Positions 17,858 to 26,091 of a DNA stretch of 64,000 bases are shown piece after piece (position 1 is the first letter of the stretch; the number at the start of each line of letters is the position of its first letter). Under the pieces are notes generated by a model, which searched no databases, was not told the DNA's origin, and saw only the letters and a list, made by a program, of their open reading frames with translations. Location: the NCBI GenBank assembly GCA_913061235.1, contig CAJXTB010000005.1, forward strand, positions 124,001-188,000, in the 5' to 3' direction. This DNA is from an uncultured Pseudomonadota bacterium. GTDB lineage: Bacteria > Myxococcota_A > UBA796 > GCA-2862545. A program made the position numbers and the translations under genes.

Positions 17858-18816
17858 GCGCCGTAGCGTTATTGCTCACGGTAGCGCTCGCCGCTGACCC
17901 GCAGGTTGAGCCCACCTCTTCGGAGGCGCCTGTCACGCAGACCTCCGGTCATACAGATGTCGAGGTGATGGCTCAAGCGGATGTCGTCGCACTCATTCGC
18001 TCCCTTCGCGAGGAAGTTCGCGCGCAAGGCTCAGAGATTCAAGCGCTACGTGAAGCCAAGCCAAACATGGTCGACACCGGGACCCCTGCAAGCGGTGGTC
18101 CCTTGGTGATTGCCGTGGGTCAGAAGGCGGATTCGGCAGTCGGTATTGGTCAGGACGTTCACATTCGTGGCCATGTACTTGGCGATGTGACCGCAATTGG
18201 CGCGAACGTACGCATCTTCTCTACCGGCAGCGTAGACGGAGACGCAACCGCAGTGGGTGGTGTGGTTCGTGTAGACGACGGCGGTGACGTCCATGGCAAC
18301 CGGGTCATGTTGGCCCGAGACGACCTCACGACCGGTCTTCGCGACTCGTCCTGGGCTGGAATCTGGGCGTCGCTAATTCACCGACTGGTGCTATTTCTGT
18401 CCTTCGCTGGTGCGGGAATCTTGGTAGTGGCCCTGTTCCCCGACCGCGTTGCGCGGGTTGCTAAGCAGCTGACCGAACGTCCAGTCGGCTCGCTCGCGAG
18501 TGGAACGATTGGTGCCGGAGTGTTGCTACTAGGGTCCCTACTCTTCGCAATCACGGTGATTGGACTGCCCGTCAGCGTTGTCCTGATGGGCTTGTTCGGA
18601 CTGGCCTGGCTGCTAGGCTTCGTGGGCTTGTGCCAAGCCGTTGGCGACCGTCTTCCTATGGAGTCCAAAGTACACGGTCGTTGGCTCGCTTTCGTAGGCG
18701 GCAGCACCCTCGTGGCCTTCCTCGGCAGCTTGCCTGTGCTCGGCATCCTCGTAGTCGGCGCAACCAGCGCCCTAGGCATGGGTGCGGCATTCAGCACGCG
18801 TTTCGGAACTCGCTAG
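17854..18816 (+). CDS. Membrane protein with bactofilin-like polymer domain, in ECF operon
   Basis: A 320-residue protein. Residues 1-14 are a signal peptide, about 40-70 a coiled coil (VVALIRSLREEVRAQGSEIQ), and about 85-155 a right-handed beta-helix of the bactofilin/polymer-forming type with short repeats such as IRGHVLGDVTAIG and VDGDATAVGGVVR. After that come four hydrophobic segments (from 180) with LVVALFPDRVARVAKQL and ITVIGLPVSVVLMGL, a combination seen in multi-spanning polymer-forming proteins. The start overlaps the anti-sigma stop by ATGA. It is a plausible target or signal source of the sigma/anti-sigma pair. The role in envelope stress is inferred. Confidence 0.8.
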   Translation: MSAVALLLTVALAADPQVEPTSSEAPVTQTSGHTDVEVMAQADVVALIRSLREEVRAQGSEIQALREAKPNMVDTGTPASGGPLVIAVGQKADSAVGIGQDVHIRGHVLGDVTAIGANVRIFSTGSVDGDATAVGGVVRVDDGGDVHGNRVMLARDDLTTGLRDSSWAGIWASLIHRLVLFLSFAGAGILVVALFPDRVARVAKQLTERPVGSLASGTIGAGVLLLGSLLFAITVIGLPVSVVLMGLFGLAWLLGFVGLCQAVGDRLPMESKVHGRWLAFVGGSTLVAFLGSLPVLGILVVGATSALGMGAAFSTRFGTR

Positions 18817-18889
18817 CCCTCTCACACGCGCAAGCCTGACTTCCCAGACAACCGGCCCACTAAAGGGGCGGTGGAGACGGCGTCGACGG

Positions 18890-18929
18890 CAAAGAAAACG
18901 GCCCCCACGCACTCCGGTGCGTGGGGGCC
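18890..18929 (-). terminator. Strong terminator of the giant TPR gene
   Basis: A perfect 13-bp stem GGCCCCCACGCAC/GTGCGTGGGGGCC with a 4-base loop at 18900-18929; on the minus strand it is followed by GTTTTCTTT. It lies between two converging genes and may stop transcription from both, but the T-run favours the minus strand. Confidence 0.9.
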
Positions 18930-18965
18930 GCAGCAACGCAGCAATGGGCGTTAGTTCGACCGTCT

Positions 18966-21900
18966 CTAAGTGACGGGCAGACGGCGCCGGATAGCAAGGC
19001 TCATAGCGTCCAGATCATCGAGTGGTGCCTCTCCGAGAGCATCTGCAATGGAGTTGTCTGCAGCAATAGCGGCCTCAAGCGACTGGGTCGCGGCGTCGGT
19101 GTTGTCCTTACGAGCCTGAACGTAGGCGACGACCGCGTGCAGGTCGGCCTGCAGGGCCATGTCAATGCCCTCAACGTGAAGAGCGCGAGTCGCCACTGAG
19201 ACGGCGTCATCGGAACGGTCGAGCCGGGTCAGGATCTCCGCCAAGCGGACCAACGCTACGGTCTGGCTAGGCTCCACCTCGAGACAGCGCTCATAGTGTT
19301 CAGCCGCCTTGTCGAGACGTTCCTTGCGTTCGTCGAGCACACGGCCTTTGCGCAGGTAGGCCAAGATGACACCATCCCGGTTGCTCGCATTGTGAATGAC
19401 GGCGTTGTACGACTTCCAGCAGTTGTCGAACTCACCTTGCTCTTCGTAGATCAATGCCATGCCCAACAATGCCGGAGCATGGTTGGGGTCCAGCTCCAAC
19501 GCCTTTCCGAAGCGCTTCGCAGCGCGTTCATCGTCCTTCTTGGCGTGGTCGACGAGACCGAGTTCGACGTACATGGCGGCCATGCCGGGCTTGTCACCAA
19601 CACTACGGGCGAGCTGAAGGATTCGCCGATAGGCATCCGATGCACGGTCATAGTCACCGGAAGAACGGTAAAGCGGTGCGACTTGCTCAAGGGATGGCAA
19701 ATGGGTGCCATCGAGCTGTAGACCCTGTTCAAACGCCGCCACGGCCTCAACGGTGCTCCCGGATTGAACCAGCGACACACCGTATCGGTAGTACAACAGA
19801 GACGCCTCAAGGCGGTCATCGAAGTCGTCTAGGTCACGGTCCCCAATGAGGTCATCACCGAGACGGGTGAACAGTTCAGCTGCGGTGGTGAAGTCCTTGT
19901 CGGCAAATGCACGGTCTGCACGATACTTGAGGGCAGCCGCATTGGCGGGCTCAAGCTCTAGAAGCTGCACGTACAGCGCGTCCGCTGCTTCCGGATTCGC
20001 TTGCTTGCGAAGCGCAACCTCCGCAGCCTTGGCAAGAGCCTGTGGGGCTTCGTCTCCGGCAGCGACACGTAAGGCCAAGACCGATTGCAGACCGTCCCAG
20101 TTGTTGGACGCCTCGTACAGCGGCTCGAGCTCTCGCGCTGCGAGGGCATCTGGTGGCTCTGTATTCACGGCTTGTTCAAACCAACTGACGGCAGCGTCAC
20201 GACTGCCCCCCTGTAGAGCGGTCTGCCCAAGCTTGCGAAGCAGGTCCGTTCGAGCGTCGCCGGAGAGATGATTAACCAGCAATGAGCCGGCAAAGTCGAA
20301 TGTCGCGCCATCGTCGAATGCGCCGGCAAGGTCGGTCAATTCCTGTGCTGCCCGCCGGTTATCGGGGGCCTGATCGACAACGGCACGCCAAGCATCCATC
20401 ACGATGGTCGGGTCGGCGTCTTCTTGGGTCGCGGTGACCTCGGCAATCTCCACGAGCTTGGCAACCCGGGCGTTGTCGTCCTGCGCTGCCCCAAGCTCGC
20501 GGTTGAGCACAGCAAGAAGCGCCCCAGAGTCGCCTGCGTCTTCGGCCAGTGCACGAAGTCCAGAGAGCGACTCGGAGTGTCCAGGCGCGTGGTCGAGGGC
20601 GTCTAGATACGACTGCCGTGCTCCGTCGGCGTCGCCGGTGTTGCGAAGCATGTCTCCGAGCAGTGCCTTGAATTCGGCGGACTCTTCGGGGGATTCGGCG
20701 GTCTCACCCAACCGAGTCAGCGCTTCCACGGCAGTAGCTGTCTCACCACGTACACCAGCCATGCGCGCATACTTGGCGGCAATCGACCGGTCTTGTGGGT
20801 TGGCTTCTGCCAGTCGACCGTACTCAACGTATGCTTCGTCGGAATCGGGAAGGTGCGTGCCCAACAACTCGACAATCGCTGCATCCACAGCACCTTGCGC
20901 TTGCGTGGTAGTGACAAGGGCGCGCTGTGCTTGCAGGGTCGCCAAGACCGCCGGCCAATCCTCGGCCGTGCGCTGCAATGCTTCTATGGCCACGAGCGCG
21001 AACAACGGGCGCTCCGACTTAGCAGCAAGGTCGGTCCATACGGACAGAGCTTCCGCCTTGTCTCCGATGGCTTCGAGGTCCTCGGCCAGCAACAAGCGGT
21101 CGCCGCTGTGGTCCGAGTACAGCGCATTGAGGCCAAAGCCATCTTGCGCGTGAATGGTGAGACGCCGTGCTCCGTGAAAGGCAGTCTGCGATGTGTCGCG
21201 CAGAGACAGAGCGCGGGCATGGTACTTGAGCGCCATTGCGCCATTGCCTAGCTCTTCATAGGCATCTGCAGCCCAACCGGCGTGAGCGGCGCGGAACGAC
21301 TCGAAATCGTCTCCGTCGGCCAATACTCCGTGGGCTGCGGCCATGGCATCGAGGTCATCGAGAACGCGCGACACATTGAGGGCGCGCACAGTCGCAGCTT
21401 CGCGTACGGCCTCCTCATCCAGAGCACGGAACAGACGCAGGCCGCTGGCTGGGTCGGCCAACGCTCCGCTCACCAGTCGCGCCCAATCTAGACGAGCCCG
21501 CTCACCACCTGCGTGTTCGAGCAGATCAACCGCTGACCGCCACTCTCCCAGAGACTCCGCAGACAGTGCAAGCGCACGCCACGGTGCCACGGCATCTTCA
21601 ATTGCGAGTAGCTCCGATACACGCTGTGAGAAGGCATCGCGGTTGCCCAGCGACGACAGCTCTTCGATCAGATGAACCAACAGGGGTCCGCGCTCGTCGT
21701 CGGAGGCAGAGCTCTCAAGCAGTTGAGACAGGCCATCGAGGCGAGCTGCGACGTCTGCGTTGGCCAGTGCTGCTTCCAGAGCGCTGGCGCGAGCGACAGC
21801 ACGCAGCTCTTCGTGTTCCGACAACGCCATCCACTCAAAGAACGCATCGGCGAACGCTGTTGGCATGGCAGCGTCTGCCGCAGCAACACCCCACCACATG

Positions 21901-24347
21901 CGCTCAGCATCTGTCCCAGCAGCGTCTCGTCGGGCGATAGCTTCCGTACGCAACAGGGTCGCTGGGTCTTCGTCTACCGTGGTGGCTTCGGCGAACACTG
22001 CTCGTGCCCCCAGGTGCTGAAGAGTCTCTACGGCTCCTGCATCTGTCCGGCCCAACGCGGCAAGCTCGGCAAGCCAGGCAATGTTCGCGGCGTCTTTATC
22101 GCTGGGGTCCGTGGCGCTAGTGGCAGCGGCGGCCAGAGCGCTCAACCGTTCGTCATCGTTGGCAATGCGTGACACCGCAACGCTGCGCAGGAACAGCAGA
22201 GCGACGTCTGCTGGACGGGCTTCCAAAGCGGCGTTCAATGCCACCAGAGCATCGTCCTCGAGATCTGGAGCGCCGACCGCTTGGAGCAGCAGCCACGACG
22301 CTTTGTCTGTGGCCCATGTGATGGTCTCCGCAATCAGCTTCTTCCGACCTTCTGAGTCCGCGAGACGGAACTTCGCAATGCCAGCGCCTGGAACGTCTGA
22401 TGCCTGTGCAAACGCAGCGATAGCACCGTCAGAATCTCCGGAGCGTTCGAGTGCCACGCCGAGAATGAAGGCTCGCACAGCCTTACTCTGTGGGTCTTGC
22501 TCCGACTCGAATGCGGCACGCGCAGCGTCGATTGGGTCGGTCTCGGTGAGAAACTCTGACCACCGGGCCTGGTTTGCTTGCGCGACAGGGTTGGACGGAT
22601 GCACAGCCAGTAGTGCGGTCACGCGTTCGAGTGCGGTCGCCGTATCTCCCGACCGTTCAGCGGACGCAGCCGCGCGCATGTGGCGAACCGCAGATGCAGC
22701 CGAGTCGTCGACAGCGGTGCCGGCGAGAGTGTCACCAATGAGTGCGGCGTGCTGACCGTCCCGTAATGCGGCCAACCAGCGTGGTTCGACCTGCGCCCAC
22801 CCATCAACGGCTGCTTCCGCAATGGTGCGTGCTCCGGAGAGATCTCCGGCAATGAGCGAGGCGGCAGCAGAACGAACTTGCCACCATGCCGCGTCTGCAC
22901 CCGTTGTGCGCTCGGCGCGCTGCGCCAGGAGCAAGGCATAGTTGGCATGGTCGGCATTCGCGATGAGCAAGTTGCGCAACCGAATGACAGCAGCTGTATG
23001 GTCAGGCTCGTGTTCTAGTACCTTTTCGAGTGCGCCACGGGCATCACCGTCCGATGAACGAGCCTCTTGAGCGGATTGCCACCACAACTCTGCAGCAGCA
23101 GCCCCAGGACACAACTCCACCAAAGACTCGGTGACCGTACGGCGCTCTTCGACTGCCGAATCGGGCAGCTGGTCGCGCAGCAGAGACAGCGCGATGACGT
23201 CTGTTGGGCAGGCTTGCACAGCGTACCGAAGGTATCGAACAACCGACTCGCCGTTATCAAGTTGTGCCGCAGCACCAGCCGCTTCCTGCCACGCCTCTGA
23301 TGACGGGACCGGGGTCTCCAGCTCACCAACGGCCGCGTAGGCCTTCTCCGCAACATCCCACTGACCCAGTTCGGTCGCGGCAGCAGCACGCTCACGGTGC
23401 AGCTGAACATCATTAAAACCAGCTTGGCGAGCACTCTCAAGCAACAGAAGTGCAGCTCCGGGAGCCCCTAGACGACGGAATGCAATGCGAGCCGCGTGAA
23501 ACAGGTCCTCGGCACTCCCGTCTATGTTGGACGCGGATTCCCACACCAACCGATTGCGAGACGCTTCCCAGCCAACCGTCGGTCCATCCGCCGTGTCGGG
23601 TCCGGTGTAGGCTTCAGCCTGAATGTCGACAGCAACAGTCTGTCGTGGCTCTGGCAGTTCGTGTGTTCGAACCATCGGAGCTGGGGTCTGTCCGCTCGCT
23701 TCGAGTTGGTCACCGGTGACGAGCGCTTCAGCATCCTCATCGTCGTCTTCAAACTCATCCTCGTCCACTTGAGGGACTGGAGGCATGTCTACGACGGCTT
23801 CTTCCTCTTCCTCGTAGATCTCCACGTCAACGGGAGTGGGCCTGTCTACCGATTGTGTGTCTTCGACCTCTACCTCAACGCTAACGACCTCTGGCATGTC
23901 GACGGTAGGTGGTGTGAGTGTCTCACCGTTCGCCAGTTCTTCGGCCGGCTGGTCCGCGGACGGGTCTTCCCAGGTGTTGACAGACGGCTCGGCGGGCTCG
24001 GAGGCCACGGCCACATCCATCTCTGGCAGCGGCTGGTCAACCATGGTCACGCGCTTAGGCGCACCCACGGGGGACAGCTTGACGGGCTCTGGCTGAGCGA
24101 TGGCCGACTCGGGCTTGAACGCAGGTGGAGGCGGTGGTGCGACCGGCAGCATCTCTGCTTGAGGCGCGGGTGGCTCCGGTGCGGGTGGCTCCGGTGCGGG
24201 TGACTCCGGTGCGGGTGACTCTACGACCACTGGCTCGGCAACAGGTATCTGCTCCGGCTTTTCCACTGCCTGCCCAGTCTTGGATTGGGTTGCCGCCTCG
24301 GCATCATCCAACCAATCTAGGTCATCTTCCCCAAAGAAATCCGCCAT
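18966..24347 (-). CDS. Giant TPR-repeat protein
   Basis: About 1793 residues. I start at ATG 24347 (MADFFGEDDLDWLDD); a GTG at 24380 and an ATG at 24440 are also open and none has a clear ribosome-binding site. Residues up to about 280 are disordered, acidic and Pro-rich, with repeated P-A-P-E-S/P units. From there to the end the protein is a nearly unbroken chain of Ala-rich TPR/helical hairpins, many in the TPR style (AEKAYAAVGELE, AALKYRADRAFAD, LDPNHAPALLGMA). No signal peptide, membrane segment or enzyme domain is visible, so it is probably a cytoplasmic scaffold. A hairpin terminator lies 37 bases past the stop. Specific function unknown. Confidence 0.88.
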   Translation of the reverse strand: MADFFGEDDLDWLDDAEAATQSKTGQAVEKPEQIPVAEPVVVESPAPESPAPEPPAPEPPAPQAEMLPVAPPPPPAFKPESAIAQPEPVKLSPVGAPKRVTMVDQPLPEMDVAVASEPAEPSVNTWEDPSADQPAEELANGETLTPPTVDMPEVVSVEVEVEDTQSVDRPTPVDVEIYEEEEEAVVDMPPVPQVDEDEFEDDDEDAEALVTGDQLEASGQTPAPMVRTHELPEPRQTVAVDIQAEAYTGPDTADGPTVGWEASRNRLVWESASNIDGSAEDLFHAARIAFRRLGAPGAALLLLESARQAGFNDVQLHRERAAAATELGQWDVAEKAYAAVGELETPVPSSEAWQEAAGAAAQLDNGESVVRYLRYAVQACPTDVIALSLLRDQLPDSAVEERRTVTESLVELCPGAAAAELWWQSAQEARSSDGDARGALEKVLEHEPDHTAAVIRLRNLLIANADHANYALLLAQRAERTTGADAAWWQVRSAAASLIAGDLSGARTIAEAAVDGWAQVEPRWLAALRDGQHAALIGDTLAGTAVDDSAASAVRHMRAAASAERSGDTATALERVTALLAVHPSNPVAQANQARWSEFLTETDPIDAARAAFESEQDPQSKAVRAFILGVALERSGDSDGAIAAFAQASDVPGAGIAKFRLADSEGRKKLIAETITWATDKASWLLLQAVGAPDLEDDALVALNAALEARPADVALLFLRSVAVSRIANDDERLSALAAAATSATDPSDKDAANIAWLAELAALGRTDAGAVETLQHLGARAVFAEATTVDEDPATLLRTEAIARRDAAGTDAERMWWGVAAADAAMPTAFADAFFEWMALSEHEELRAVARASALEAALANADVAARLDGLSQLLESSASDDERGPLLVHLIEELSSLGNRDAFSQRVSELLAIEDAVAPWRALALSAESLGEWRSAVDLLEHAGGERARLDWARLVSGALADPASGLRLFRALDEEAVREAATVRALNVSRVLDDLDAMAAAHGVLADGDDFESFRAAHAGWAADAYEELGNGAMALKYHARALSLRDTSQTAFHGARRLTIHAQDGFGLNALYSDHSGDRLLLAEDLEAIGDKAEALSVWTDLAAKSERPLFALVAIEALQRTAEDWPAVLATLQAQRALVTTTQAQGAVDAAIVELLGTHLPDSDEAYVEYGRLAEANPQDRSIAAKYARMAGVRGETATAVEALTRLGETAESPEESAEFKALLGDMLRNTGDADGARQSYLDALDHAPGHSESLSGLRALAEDAGDSGALLAVLNRELGAAQDDNARVAKLVEIAEVTATQEDADPTIVMDAWRAVVDQAPDNRRAAQELTDLAGAFDDGATFDFAGSLLVNHLSGDARTDLLRKLGQTALQGGSRDAAVSWFEQAVNTEPPDALAARELEPLYEASNNWDGLQSVLALRVAAGDEAPQALAKAAEVALRKQANPEAADALYVQLLELEPANAAALKYRADRAFADKDFTTAAELFTRLGDDLIGDRDLDDFDDRLEASLLYYRYGVSLVQSGSTVEAVAAFEQGLQLDGTHLPSLEQVAPLYRSSGDYDRASDAYRRILQLARSVGDKPGMAAMYVELGLVDHAKKDDERAAKRFGKALELDPNHAPALLGMALIYEEQGEFDNCWKSYNAVIHNASNRDGVILAYLRKGRVLDERKERLDKAAEHYERCLEVEPSQTVALVRLAEILTRLDRSDDAVSVATRALHVEGIDMALQADLHAVVAYVQARKDNTDAATQSLEAAIAADNSIADALGEAPLDDLDAMSLAIRRRLPVT
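24172..24226 (-). repeat. 15-bp tandem repeats encoding Pro-Glu-Ser-Pro-Ala units
   Basis: Within the giant TPR gene a 15-base unit (read on the plus strand as GGCTCCGGTGCGGGT, with GAC replacing GGC in later copies) is repeated about four times. It encodes the PAPES/PAPEP linker of the N-terminal disordered region. Such units expand and contract easily, so linker length may vary between strains. Confidence 0.8.
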
Positions 24348-24513
24348 AAGGTCAGATTCGTCGCCCTGCTTCTTTCCCACGATGCCCCCGGCCCAGTCGT
24401 CACTGGCCCTGATTTTTTCTGCGCATGCCCGCAATAACATAGATTGCGTCTGTTAAGTTTCGCGCTCGCTAAAGGTTCACATGCTCCGGCATTATTACGT
24501 TTCAACCAAAGCG

Positions 24514-25989
24514 CTAGAGCCCTAGTGGAAGTGTCGCCAAGAGCAACTTGATGTCGTTGTCGTTGAAATGAAATCCGACGCCGCCAAAAGCGGTGACGTA
24601 CCCATATTGGGCCTGAAGAAACACCTGTTCGGTGCCTACTTCCGCATAGAGCTTCGGAATCGGCTCCCAGCGGACCAGGAAGCGATTGTTCGGCGTTCCG
24701 CGTGCCGCAATCGCCGGAAATGCGCCAAGGTCGAAGTCAAACACATCCGCTTGAATCTGAACGCGGTCTTTGGCCAGGTACCAGGTCATGCCAACACCGC
24801 CGCCATCTTCCTTGATGCCGAGCCGGAAGGAGAAGTTCCCCCAACGCTTTTCGAGCTGGAACGTCAAGCGGAATGCGGGCTTACGCACCCACTCTGTATA
24901 GACCTCGCCAATCTCTGGGGCGTAGGTCTCGGTCCAGTCCACGGTGCCCTGCGGGTGGTCTACAATCTCAAACAGATACCAGAAGTCTTCCATCGAAGAC
25001 AGGCGCACACCAATGGTGTTCGCTCCGGCAGAACCAATGCCGCCGTTCATGTTCGGGGCGAGAGGATTGCCATAATAAAAGGCAGGGTCGTTCGGCTGTG
25101 TGCCGAAATAGTAGCGACCGGTGTAGGAGATTTCAGCCTGCAGCCCGCTGAACCCTTCGACCACTTCGTTGACGTTCTCCACCGTGTCATTGATGGCATC
25201 AATCGTTGCGCTGTCATTGATGAGAGCGCCGATTGTTCCCTGCCCGTCATCGATCTTACCGGTGATGGACTCAATGTCGGTCAGGGCGCCTTGCAGGGTC
25301 TCTGTCGCGTCTTGCAGCTGCGCCATTTCTTGGTCGACATCTGCAGAGACGTCTACGGCGAAGCCTTCCAAGGTGGCAGTCAAGCGGGCAACGGAGTCGA
25401 CGATAGCGTCAATGTCGCGACTGTTGCGGCTGACGAGGGACTCGACCTCTGCGGTCAGCCCCTCAACGTTCTGCAGAGTCGCCTCGATGGCGTCTGTGTT
25501 GTCGTTGTTCTCAATCATCTCGCGCAAGACCGTGGTGATGGCCTGGACGTCTTCGCTGATGTGCTGGACGTTGCGGGTGATTTGCTCGATATCTGCAGGT
25601 GGCTCTTTGAGCTGAATGACAGAGCCATCCTGCAAAAGCGGCTCTTCTTCACCTGGAATCACCGAGATGTAGCGGTCACCAAGCAGGCCGGAAGACCGGA
25701 GATCTGCGGTCGAATCGATGGGCAGCTCGTAGGCTTCTCGCACGAGCAGTGTCAGCCGGGCCTGCGCCCCTTGAACTTCTACATGCTCAATCGCGCCAAC
25801 ATCCACGCCGGCGAGCTTCACCGAGCTTCCCTTCCACAGACCATCGGCAGATGGAACGGTCAGGTACAGCGCGTAGGCACCCTCGTCTTTCCGCACGCCG
25901 TCAAAGGTCCACAACCATGCGAAAAAGCCGATGAGCACGGCGCCAATGACGAACAGGCCGACCTTGAACTCGTTGCTGATTTTGGGCAC
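24514..25989 (-). CDS. MlaD-like MCE protein with beta-rich C-terminal domain
   Basis: I start at GTG 25989 (VPKISNEFKVGLFV) because CGAGGTG lies 5 bases upstream. The 491-residue product has one membrane segment (about 8-28) and an MCE domain (about 35-120) with VPSADGLWKGSSVKLAGVDVG and LRSSGLLGDRYISV, typical of MlaD/PqiB lipid transport proteins. A long helical region (about 125-270, ITRNVQHISEDVQAIT) follows. The C-terminal 215 residues are beta-rich with alternating aromatic residues and Gly turns (ISYTGRYYFG, FRLTFQLEKRWGNFSFRLG), like an outer-membrane barrel, ending in a strand (LLLATLPLGL). The MlaE permease and MlaF ATPase genes are not adjacent. Confidence 0.88.
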   Translation of the reverse strand: MPKISNEFKVGLFVIGAVLIGFFAWLWTFDGVRKDEGAYALYLTVPSADGLWKGSSVKLAGVDVGAIEHVEVQGAQARLTLLVREAYELPIDSTADLRSSGLLGDRYISVIPGEEEPLLQDGSVIQLKEPPADIEQITRNVQHISEDVQAITTVLREMIENNDNTDAIEATLQNVEGLTAEVESLVSRNSRDIDAIVDSVARLTATLEGFAVDVSADVDQEMAQLQDATETLQGALTDIESITGKIDDGQGTIGALINDSATIDAINDTVENVNEVVEGFSGLQAEISYTGRYYFGTQPNDPAFYYGNPLAPNMNGGIGSAGANTIGVRLSSMEDFWYLFEIVDHPQGTVDWTETYAPEIGEVYTEWVRKPAFRLTFQLEKRWGNFSFRLGIKEDGGGVGMTWYLAKDRVQIQADVFDFDLGAFPAIAARGTPNNRFLVRWEPIPKLYAEVGTEQVFLQAQYGYVTAFGGVGFHFNDNDIKLLLATLPLGL

Positions 25990-26091
25990 CGGCACCTCGT
26001 ACAGTTCGCTAAGCGCCAACCCTATCGCATCTGACTCGAACAAGAGCGTGGGAATGCTCGCAGCCTCACGCCGCCAGCATCCCCACGTTGA

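Noticed and set aside
18900-18929. Long perfect inverted repeat as a possible mobile-element end
   Set aside because: It is followed by a T-run on the minus strand and sits between converging genes, so a terminator explains it; no transposase is nearby.
24568-26034. A 488-codon open frame on the plus strand, antisense to the MCE gene
   Set aside because: The minus frame encodes a clear MlaD-like domain; the plus frame is a shadow made by GC-rich codon bias and has no recognisable domain.
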